The notes under the pieces were generated by a model. The model saw nothing but the letters and a program-made list of their open reading frames with translations, did not search any database and was not told where the DNA came from. Positions 56,090-64,000 of a stretch of DNA of 64,000 bases are shown in pieces; position 1 is the stretch's first letter, and each line of letters starts with the position of its first letter. Position numbers and translations under genes: made by a program. Source of the stretch: Callorhinus ursinus (taxonomy: Eukaryota > Chordata > Mammalia > Carnivora > Otariidae); assembly GCF_003265705.1 (NCBI RefSeq), contig NW_020313045.1, forward strand, positions 2,138,115 through 2,202,114. Direction: 5' to 3'.

Positions 56090-56350
56090 TTCCTAACTAG
56101 TTCCCCAAGTTACATTTACCTTCAAGATAATTTATGAGCTGCTCTGGAGCCTTGAAGAGACAATATGCTTGCCATAAAATTAACTGTAACAGTCTTGTAG
56201 GTTATAATTAACACTGGGAGGGTAGCACCAACTGGATGAAACACATGGCGTAATTGATGGTGAAACTGGAAATGAAGCAAGCGAACAAAATCATTACTGC
56301 GCACGCTGCCTTAGCAAAACCTCTGCTTTCCGAGGGTTAATTACAATCGC
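56090..56350. promoter_or_regulatory. Candidate developmental-enhancer-like block (inferred)
   Basis: No repeat. Homeodomain-type words are dense: AAAATTAAC, GGTTATAATTAACAC (about 56200-56214), GCGTAATTGATGG (about 56249-56261), AAAATCATTACTGC and GGTTAATTACAATCG (56335-56349, with a SOX-like ACAAT). This is the most enhancer-like composition in the window; conservation was not tested. Confidence 0.3.
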
Positions 56351-57580
56351 CTTCCAGGGCCCACATTCTGGTAGGGAAGGGGCCAGAGCTGGGCAGGGGA
56401 GGCAGAGGTTTTGCTGGCAAGTCCACGGGGCACCGGGACGGATGTGGAGGCTGTCTACAGTCTGGGAAGAGAGGCATGCCGAACCGAGAGCCATGCTGAG
56501 CATCTGGTAGCGAGCTTCCTGGCGCTAAGACCGGGCCCTACACAGGCCTGCCTCATAGACATGACTTCATTTTCTCGGTAAATAGCATTTTTTTTTCCCA
56601 GTGAAGAAAAAGATATGGATAAAAAGAAGAGACTCGGAACTCCCAAAATGCCCTTCAAAAGGCTTACGATATTTATTTAGAATACGACAGAACTCGAGCA
56701 TTTCAACTTGACGTGGGCATGTCTTAGTGAAAAATGAAGATAAGTCCACTAAACCTAACGGTTTATTGAACTAAAAAGTACCCTGTCCAGAGGAGAGTAT
56801 GGAGAGAAAGCTAATCAGAAAAGTGCCAATCATTCCCATCTTGGACAGAAACGCTAAACGACTCCCTTCGTGCCCAGATACCGAGAGGCCTGATCGATAC
56901 CCTGACAGCAGTGACTGTTCTAAACACACTGGAATCGCTCGCATAATCTCAATAAGTAATGTGAAGGTGATTGACCTATTTTTGGGTTTTGATTTGTTTG
57001 TTTTGTTTTCTGTCCTGAGACAAGAGGCGGAAACTCATTCTGATGTGTGATACAACAGTGTCCCCTACAGGCCGGCAGGACTGGTCCTCCCCCCGCCCCC
57101 CGTTACTTCCTCAGCTGAATGCCGCGTCAAACTTTTATCTGTGACCTGGAATATATGTTAGGGCGTCAACTGGTAAAATGCCCTGGGGACATCCCAAGAG
57201 AGAGTAAGATCATGACTCTCCGTGCACGGTACACGGTTTCCTGGACATAACACACACCGTATAGCTGGTGAGGGCCCATCACAGAGTAGCTCTACTCCAT
57301 GCTCCCTGTTCACCTTAAGGGAACCCACTCAAATTAGCCTTGACTCACCAACCCGGCCTCAAAATTACTCCACTTAGAGGATTTACAGATTCTTGGAGGC
57401 TAAACTTTGATGTTCTCATCAGCACCCCTACTCCCACTTTCTAAAAGATTGTAACCAATATAAACGGACACAGCTATAAAGGTAATAACATTCCTTGAAG
57501 AGACTGAAGGCAGGGAGATTCATAAAGCATGGGCTGGAAATTACTTCTTTCTAGAGAAAGGGGCACCCACAACAAAAAAA
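56351..57580. other. Non-coding sequence
   Basis: No repeat is recognised. A C-rich patch lies at about 57088-57101. No exon is supported. Confidence 0.5.
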
Positions 57581-57620
57581 GTGCCAAACACGTTTAAGTG
57601 CCAAACACGTTTAAGTGCCA
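57581..57620. repeat. 17-bp tandem duplication
   Basis: The unit GTGCCAAACACGTTTAA occurs at 57581-57597 and again, perfectly, at 57598-57614, followed by a partial third unit GTGCCA. The exact identity implies a recent event. Confidence 0.95.
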
Positions 57621-57794
57621 GAGGAAATACACCTTTACAGATACACATGTGCCCTTCTCCACACGGGGTAGGATACTGGAAGGACTGTGATCCCTGTATT
57701 GTGGGACCCACATCAAAATACTACATGAACCATGAGTGGTTGTAAAGCCCTGTTGCTGCTCCTGCAGCGGCCTTCCGCCCAGGCCTGAGCAGAG

Positions 57795-57940
57795 CGGCAA
57801 AGGCTTGACTTCCACTCCCACCATTAGCTGTGTTGCCTTGGGCAAGTTACTCTGCGTCTTTCTGTTTTCTTGCCTCCTAAACCATTTAAAACCCTGGAAC
57901 CTAGTGAGTCCCCAATAAATGTGAGCTGCTCTTATCACTA
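57795..57940 (+). mobile_element. MIR SINE with internal deletion
   Basis: GGCAAAGGCTTGACTTCCAC, TTGCCTTGGGCAAGTTACTC, TTTCTTGCCTCCTAAACC and CCCCAATAAATGTGAGCTGC: the head and 3' end are present and the centre is shortened. Confidence 0.7.
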
Positions 57941-58104
57941 AAATGAGCACAACTGCAGGTTTCAAGGACAGTGGAGGGAGAAGGGGTGAAGCCATCAGGA
58001 GGAACACCTACCCCACCTCCAGCTGCTCCCTGGGACCTAACTCACAGAGCTGCACCTTGTCCAGTGGGAAGGTGCCTTCCAGGTCACCTGGATGGAGCTG
58101 CTGC

Positions 58105-58225
58105 TCTTTTAGATGACGCTGCTGGGACCCTGAGTGTCTGTGACAGGCCCCGAGTTAGTAACCAGCTGGAGATAGGATTCAAACTGGAGTTCAGGCCTCT
58201 GTCAATTCTGTGTGATGGTGCTTAG
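58105..58225 (-). mobile_element. MIR fragment
   Basis: GAGTTAGTAACCAGCTGGAG, ATAGGATTCAAACTGGAGTT and CAGGCCTCTG resemble the antisense MIR head. Confidence 0.5.
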
Positions 58226-58384
58226 CACAGGGCCTGGCACAGGACAAAATCTGTCTAGTGTGCATCCCTAAGCCAATTCAGCAAGGTGGGGCCCCTACCA
58301 CGAGGCTGGGGTTTTATGTGGGGGCATGCTCTCAAAGGATGAATGTGGCTGCGTTTATTCTTGACTTTTCTGTTTTGATCTAAA

Positions 58385-58566
58385 GATGCTGGGCAATTTT
58401 TCCTGAGCACCTAGTATGGTGCAGGTACTTGCTCTGGGGTGTTTTACATGGGATTTCTTCATCAGCCCTATGAAATATTATTTATCCCCTGCACCAAGTT
58501 AAAAATGAGAAAACAGAGCTTCAGAGGGGTTAAGTAACTTCCCTATAATTGCCTAGAGTTATAGAC
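58385..58566 (-). mobile_element. MIR SINE
   Basis: Plus strand: TTCCTGAGCACCTAGTATGG, GGTACTTGCTCTGGGG, AAAAATGAGAAAACAGAGCT and GGGGTTAAGTAACTTCCC. A clear antisense MIR, ending where the inverted repeat begins. Confidence 0.75.
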
Positions 58567-59040
58567 GTGTATTCTGCAATACACTATAATAAATGCTGTG
58601 AAAGAGTTTATGTCAGGATTCTGTGCAAAGAAAGTGGGAAGAGAGGGAGAACCCAGGCAACCTGCTCAGAATCTATGCTCCAGACCTCCATGCCATGTTA
58701 ATGACATTTGCTCTGAAAGAAAGCACGCCCTCCCCCCCCGCCATCTATCATTGAGAACTAGATCCCCCTGGAAAGAAGCAGCCCAGATTTTATCCCATGA
58801 CCCATAATCACATAGAGCTTTCTCCCCTAGTTCTCACCCCTTCTGGAGACAAATCGCTCCCTACCCACTTGCAGCGGAGCAGTCTCCCTCCTCGCAACAG
58901 TGGCTGGGCATATAATGAGAGTCACACAAGAACACTCCAGGAGAGCCGGCCACTTTCTTCCCTTTCTTCCCACTTTCTTTGCACAGTATCCTGACTGAAA
59001 CTCGTTCACAGCCTTAATTATACGGTATTGCATAATACAT
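58567..59040. repeat. Long imperfect inverted repeat, unclassified
   Basis: The left arm at about 58567-58650 (GTGTATTCTGCAATACAC to CAAAGAAAGTGGGAAGAGAG) matches the reverse complement of about 58954-59040 (ATTATGCAATACCGTATAAT to CAAAGAAAGTGGGAAGAAAG). Identity is roughly 80-85% over about 85 bases, with a 20-base perfect core TGTGCAAAGAAAGTGGGAAG. About 300 bases of unrelated sequence lie between. It could be an old palindromic DNA transposon (MITE) or a local inverted duplication; no family is recognised. Opposing frames at 58598-58807 (plus) and 58827-59033 (minus) share the peptide CAKKVGR because of it. Confidence 0.8.
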
Positions 59041-59049
59041 TTCCCCTAG

Positions 59050-59145
59050 TCAAGTGTTACTCATCTCTATAACCTCAAGGCCTATGGTAGTGTCTGCTAC
59101 CAGCTAGGCACTCGATAGATATTTGCTGAGTCAATGCATGACTGA
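59050..59145 (+). mobile_element. L2 3' end fragment
   Basis: CTCATCTCTATAACCTCAAG, GCTAGGCACTCGATAGATAT and TTGCTGAGTCAATGCATG follow the L2 3' terminus in sense. Confidence 0.6.
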
Positions 59146-59655
59146 CAGCTCACTCACGGTAACCATAACCACCATTTATTAACGACTGGAGTGCATTAAC
59201 ACGCGCAATCCCCCACCCACCTCAGAGATAGGCACAGCTTCTCTCTTAAGAGACACTGGGTGAGTGTAACCTGGCCTGAATTTGAGCCGTCCCAAAGTGA
59301 AGACCTCTAAGGTGACACTTTTTTGAAAAGTCACTGGGAACCAGAGTGCAGATTGTCTAAGGAGAAATGAATGCTGTGGGGCCCCCGTCCCCAGCATGGC
59401 ATTCCTTAGAAACTGGTATTCCGTGAATGGCTCACGCATATATGACTCACCAGAACTAGGACTGCAGGTTTTATAACAAGTGATCGTTTTATGATGCAGA
59501 TCAGGAGAGAGAATATTGTATCTTTCGACTGCAAGATATTTTGGTTCTACGGAGTGTCGTTGAATATGCAGGACATGGTAACTGACGTACACTTTTTGAA
59601 AGACATTTTCAGAGTCGCATGTAGGCACACAGCTGTCTATCCCCCGTGAGAGAGG
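59146..59655. other. Non-coding sequence spanned by the longest open frame
   Basis: The 212-codon minus frame 59179-59817 covers this interval and runs through the adjacent L2 fragment. Its peptide shows no known domain, signal peptide or repeats. I regard it as chance. Confidence 0.5.
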
Positions 59656-59659
59656 CACT

Positions 59660-59762
59660 TTCATCGGTGTGCTTCCCTGGTGCATCCCCGGCACCCGGAA
59701 CGGGGCCTGACAAACAGTAAGCCCTTGGTAAGTATTTGCCGAATAAATAAATGGATTCATCA
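59660..59762 (+). mobile_element. L2 3' end fragment
   Basis: TGCATCCCCGGCACCCGGAA, CAGTAAGCCCTTGGTAAGTA and TTTGCCGAATAAATAAATGG match the L2 3' terminus. Confidence 0.65.
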
Positions 59763-60677
59763 ATGCTTTTTCAAAAAGTTTAAGAAGCACCGCCGGTGAG
59801 AAATAGTCCGCAACCAATCACAGTCAGAATCTGCCAGGAGTGAAGCTCACACTGAAGCCTGTGTGTTGATTTTACAAATAAGATGCGCAGAAGTCAATTG
59901 GCTTTTGTCTCCCATAAAACTGCTCAAATAATGACAGTAACAATGGTAATAACATTAACAACACTGGCCTCCTTGAGATAAGTTGCTGTATCTCGGGGGA
60001 AAAAAAAAAGGTAACCCTAGCTCTAGACTCATTTAATCCTTGCTCTAAATTTATACAATGTTTCAATTCCTACACATTTATGAGGAGGTTTTATGGAGTT
60101 ACCGGGTTTTATGGAGTAATCTGGTTTGGACACACAAAAGACATTCTTCTGCTAAGGGCAGCAGAAAGCAGAGACTGCAATTATTAAAGGAGATGGGGCA
60201 GATGCATTAAAAAGGAGAGGCAGAGACAGCAACTGGCAGGCCAGTGCCTCCCTGTTTCTCCCAGGAAGCTCCTTCACTTATTCCTCCCCAAGCCCACAAC
60301 CAAACTCAGCCAGTTGCAGTGGACAGCTACTGGACCCTGGACGCCACAACTTCTATCTCCAACTAACTCGGCCAGAAGGAGTAGCAGCCCCTCTCTCTAA
60401 TGTGAGTGACAGCAGTTGCCATGGTCAGACGACTCCGTCACATGTTGTCTCAGAAGACAGTAACAACAGCCTTGTCATCCCCTAGCCCGTCCTCGGGGCT
60501 GGTGGTTCCACTTTGTGTGACCACAGTTCTCGAGGGCAGCAAACAAGTTCTGGCCCAAATGTCAAACCACCAAGGCTGATGCTCAGCACCGCACTGATAC
60601 GATGAAAGGCACATCAGGATATTAGCAGGTAACCAGCAGAAAGCAACTGCCTGGAGCAGGTAAAATGCAAACTGGAA
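59763..60677. other. Non-coding sequence
   Basis: No repeat or exon is recognised. A short A run lies at 60000-60009. Confidence 0.5.
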
Positions 60678-60686
60678 GCCACATTT

Positions 60687-60897
60687 TTTTTTTTTAAGTA
60701 TTTATTTCAGAGAGACAGGGAGAGACAGCACGCAGGGGGGCGGGGAGGAGCAGAGGGAGAGGGAGAGAGAAACTCAAGCAGACTCCATGCTGAGTGAAAA
60801 GCCTGATGCGAGGCTCGATCTCACGACCCATGAGATCATGAGCTGAGCTGAAACCAAGAGTAGGACATTTTAACCAACTGCACCACCCAGGCGCCCC
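60687..60897 (-). mobile_element. SINEC, diverged old copy
   Basis: Antisense: T-rich tail with AAGTATTTATTTCAGAGAGA, GA-rich part, AGACTCCATGCTGAGTGAAA, CTCGATCTCACGACCCATGA and CCACCCAGGCGCCCC. It is more diverged than the other copies. Likely target duplication GCCACATTT (60678-60686) and GTCACATTT (60902-60910). Confidence 0.9.
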
Positions 60898-60910
60898 TGA
60901 GGTCACATTT

Positions 60911-61385
60911 ACACTCAGCGTTGCCCCTCCTGGCCTAAAAGTCATCCTCTTGTGCAGAGAAACTGTTCTAGGGAGGCCTCTCCCCTCCCCCCAGTTCTAG
61001 TTCACTTCCAGGAACGGCAAGGGATCGGGAACAGCTGCCTCAGGAGCAAGACCCTGTCTGTTTGTCCTGGTCCCAGCTCAATTCCACGGTGTTCGCTTCT
61101 GGGCTCTTCCTCAAGTACCCGAATCAGCCTGCACACACAGCGTCCTTCCTCACTCAGGCCGGAAGCGGGGTCAGGGTGCAGACTTAGAGACCAAAGAACT
61201 ACATATGAGAGATCTCTCCTCACATCCAGTCTCTAGGTTTCCACCTCTGACACGAGGAGATGAATATGTACCCAAAAAAGCAACAGGCCGGCATCTCAAA
61301 TGGTCATTCCTCTTCAAAATTAAGAAGGAACTCAGAGTACTTATGAATACAGGAATGGGTTGAGAGGAAAGCTATTCTCTTCAGC
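60911..61385. other. Non-coding sequence
   Basis: Nothing recognised apart from chance frames on both strands. Confidence 0.5.
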
Positions 61386-61389
61386 CAGC

Positions 61390-61610
61390 CACTGAATAAA
61401 TCTGAGTGCCAGGCACTGTTCTAAATGTAGGGGTCTGTGGTAAACAGGCACCAGGGTCCCTGCCCATCCAGGGCACTCCTCCTTCTAACAGAGGAGTGAT
61501 CTGGGCTGCAGGTTTTGCAGCTGGTGAACAGGCAAATCCCCCGCCCTCACCAAGTTTACATTCTGGTAGGAATGACAAAATGTCAAAACGAAATCAAGTA
61601 CATATATAAT
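61390..61610 (-). mobile_element. L2 3' part, antisense
   Basis: GAGTGCCAGGCACTGTTCTA, GGTAAACAGGCACCAGGGTC, CCGCCCTCACCAAGTTTACA and TTCTGGTAGGAATGACAAAA are antisense L2 words, with an insertion or partial duplication between the two 'ccctgcc'-type segments. Confidence 0.7.
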
Positions 61611-61629
61611 ACATATCAGGTGATTCCTT

Positions 61630-61690
61630 TTTGTAAGCTCCTAGCAAACTGTAAGTTCCCTTGGGGCAGACTCCAGGGCTAAGTCATCTT
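61630..61690 (+). mobile_element. L2 3' UTR fragment
   Basis: AACTGTAAGTTCCCTTGGGG and CAGACTCCAGGG resemble the L2 'actgtaagctccttgagggcag' word. Short. Confidence 0.45.
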
Positions 61691-61794
61691 CCAGGTGCCT
61701 GCAGAAAAAGAATGGAAATCTGCAGACTAGCCACTATGTTCCCATTACCCTGTCCTGCCCTCCCCTGCATTCAACGACACATTATTTCAAAACT

Positions 61795-61880
61795 GACACT
61801 GTACCATGCTCATCTCTATATTTCCCACAGCTTTTAGCATAGTTATTTGTACATAACAAGCACTCAATAAATAAAGAGTT
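61795..61880 (+). mobile_element. L2 3' end fragment
   Basis: GCTCATCTCTATATTTCCCA, CAGCTTTTAGCATAGTTATT and AACAAGCACTCAATAAATAA match the L2 3' terminus in sense. Confidence 0.6.
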
Positions 61881-62805
61881 CATCGTTAAACTGGATTGGA
61901 TCGACTTGTCAGTTTTGTACATAATTCAGGCCAGCCAGGAGGCAAAAAGGAGAGACCACACTTCCACAGAGAGAAACTTAATGTGCTAGTCTTAGAACCA
62001 GAGCAGATCCACAGAAGTAATTTCCACAAACTGCTTTACTCGCTGCACCCAGATCACAGTTCTGAAGCTGATTCGCTTTAGAAAAGGTTCTAACAGCTAG
62101 ATTGTGGAGCCCTAACGAAGATGGATCCATCCAAAGTGGATCCAGTCCTGGAGATAAACGAGATGGTAAAGGTTATGGTGACTATGGTCAGTGATAAGAT
62201 GGTCAATAATAAAATGGTTCTCTTGTCCAGAAAAAGGGCTAACTTGGCAGGTTTTTGAGCTGACAAAGCCCAATATGGGGAAGACATGTATATAAAGCCA
62301 TCTAGATCTAGCGAGTTCATTTTAACCGGAAGCAAGTAGTTCCAAAAGCTTTTCTAAGAAACTGCCATAAACATTTTTGAAACTGTTCTCAGCACCATTT
62401 AAAGGCTCCTTGGACCCAAACAAAGTTGTCTGTTATGGGACTATTGAAAATCCTATTTGAGCCTAGAAGTGGAGAAGCTGTACGTAGACAGAGTTTCCAT
62501 TTAATCAGTGACATTCCCATCCAGTGTGCAATGCTCAGAGACGCTGTAACGGAGGAGATGAGAAGGGGAGAAGGAATGGGGAGGGGGTCTCCCAAAACAA
62601 ATAAGCAGGGCCACCTGCAAATAAACAAAGGGCTGGGCCTACCCAGGGGAGCAGGGAAATGGGCCCGGCTTTATTCTCATGACAACTTCATTTGAAGCTC
62701 CCTTCCTTCAATATGCCATATACCCCTAACAGGCCCGTGAGCTCCTTCCCACTTAAAGGGGCTAAGTGATTACATAGACCATGTTTTTAAATCCCCTAAT
62801 AAGAA
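61881..62805. other. Non-coding sequence
   Basis: Unique-looking sequence; no repeat or exon is recognised. Confidence 0.5.
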
Positions 62806-62816
62806 CCTAATGGCCT

Positions 62817-63621
62817 TAAATAAGCACATGAAAAGATGTTCAAGACATCATTCATCATCAGGGAAATGCAAATCAAAACCACAGTAACAACCCTAGGATA
62901 TCTGTAATCCAAAAAACAAAGGAAAGTAAGTGTCGGTGAGGTTGTAGAGAATCTGCAAGCCTTGTGTATGACTGCTAGGAGCGTAAAAGGGGGCAGCAGA
63001 TGTGGAAAACAGTCCAGCAAGTCCTCAAGCGATGGTATGACTCAGCAAGTCCACTCCTGGGTTTACATTCAGAGGACCAGAAAATGTGCCACTCAAAAAC
63101 TTGTACACAAATGTACACAGCAGGGTGATTCAGAACAGCTGCACAGTCCAATGTCCAGCGGCCAGTGAATGGATAAATAAAATGTGGTCTAGTCATAGTG
63201 GAATATTACTTGGCAATAAAAAGGAATGGAGTACTTATATAGGGCTACAACACAGATCAACCCTGAAAACATTGTGTGAAGTAAAAGAAGCCGGATACAA
63301 AAAAGTCACACAGTGTAGGATTCCATTTACATGAAATGTTCAGAACAGGCGAATCCACAGAGACACAAAGTAGGTTGGTGCTTGCCAGGGACCTGGGGAG
63401 AAGGTGGGGGGGGGTACTAAGAGTGGCTGTTAACAGGTCTGGGGTTTCATTCTGGGGTAACGGAAATGTTCCGGAATTGGATAATGGTGATGGTTGCCCA
63501 GTCTTGTGAATATACTAAAAAAAGAAAAAAATCACTTAATTGTAAATTTTAAAATGATTAATTTTATGTTACATGAAATTTTATATTTTGTGAATTATAT
63601 CTTGATTGGGAAAAAAAAAAC
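62817..63621 (+). mobile_element. 5'-truncated L1 with target-site duplications
   Basis: Sense L1 ORF2 end and 3' UTR. Landmarks: ACATGAAAAGATGTTCAAGA, GGGAAATGCAAATCAAAACC, GTCCACTCCTGGGTTTACAT, GGAATATTACTTGGCAATAA, GAATCCACAGAGACACAAAG, TTTTAAAATGATTAATTTTA and a terminal A10. Target duplications CCTAATGGCCT lie at 62806-62816 and 63622-63632. Frameshifts leave it non-coding; an L1MA/L1MB-like age is inferred. Confidence 0.9.
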
Positions 63622-63632
63622 CCTAATGGCCT

Positions 63633-64000
63633 GGCGTTCGTCTTACTTTGTTGTATTTGCATCTTACTTAGCAAAAATTTAAAGGCACTGTTTCCAAGTT
63701 AAAAGGCACCGTTCATTCTACAAGTGTTGCTCAACTCCCCATGTTAGCCTCCACCTAGCTCTCGATTCACTCTAACTCCCCCCAGGCCGACATGGTCAGG
63801 TCAAAACCCAAGATGAAACACACACTGACTTTGGGTAATGTTTAGAAGCTTTTTTTGTTTCTATTTTAAATATAACTACCGTCTGGGCAACACTTGTGTA
63901 TGTAGACGGTGTAGTGCACCATAAGAGAATTTTCAATAGTACAGCAATTCTAGTCTGCAAAGTTGTATACGGTGAAATACTCTCCTGAGTGGGTTGGAGC
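63633..64000. other. Non-coding sequence
   Basis: Unique-looking sequence to the right edge; no element is recognised. Confidence 0.5.

Noticed and set aside
59179..59817. Longest open frame, 212 codons on the minus strand
   Set aside because: It crosses an L2 fragment, shows no domain or signal peptide and has no splice or promoter context. A frame of this length is expected by chance in 64 kb.

Overview
This window is mammalian nuclear DNA from a carnivore. The diagnostic evidence is twelve tRNA-Lys-derived CAN-SINEs (SINEC) of the 'GGCGCCTGGGTGGCTCAG' type and, at the left edge, a carnivore L1 3' end with its 'GGAGCACTGGGTGTTAT' motif. Several SINEs carry the 'CTGGAGTCCCGGGATCGAGTCC' type of body and a CT-rich 3' region, which fits an arctoid caniform (bear, pinniped or mustelid group) better than a dog or cat. 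That narrower placement is inference.

I find no protein-coding gene, no exon I can defend and no functional RNA gene. The longest open frames (212 aa at 59179-59817 minus, 199 aa at 32765-33364 minus, 178 aa at 10590-11126 minus) match no family I recognise. At least two of them run through L2 fragments. They are about what chance gives in 64 kb. Many shorter frames are SINE translations, recognisable by a recurrent HRAPCSAGSLLLPL-type peptide. The window is therefore best read as intergenic or intronic sequence.

Layout. 1-11 kb holds old LINE material (L2, L1M), MIRs, one old MLT1-type LTR and one SINEC. 11-21 kb is poor in recognisable repeats, with MIR/L2 patches at 14.6-16.7 kb and a small CpG-richer segment near 17.2 kb. 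21-27 kb is the densest repeat stretch, with two degraded L1M copies each interrupted by a SINEC. 27-38 kb is mostly unique sequence with MIRs, L1/HAL1 relics and a hAT-type element. 38-46 kb has three SINECs and MIR/L2 patches. 46-57 kb is mainly unique sequence containing several AT-rich blocks with homeodomain-, SOX- and GATA-like words that look like conserved regulatory DNA, plus a tight cluster of three SINECs at 54.0-54.7 kb. 57-64 kb returns to MIR/L2 patches, an unusual imperfect inverted repeat at 58.57-59.04 kb, one SINEC and a 5'-truncated L1 with clear target-site duplications.

Nothing in the window forms a multi-gene system. The most unusual items are the 58.6 kb inverted repeat, a SINEC with an embedded non-A segment in its tail, two SINECs whose target duplications lie 2 bp apart, a roughly 42-bp L1 insertion, a 17-bp tandem duplication and a short palindrome framing SOX/homeodomain-like words at 41.7 kb. 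Conservation of the candidate regulatory blocks is inferred only from composition and motif content, because no alignment was possible.
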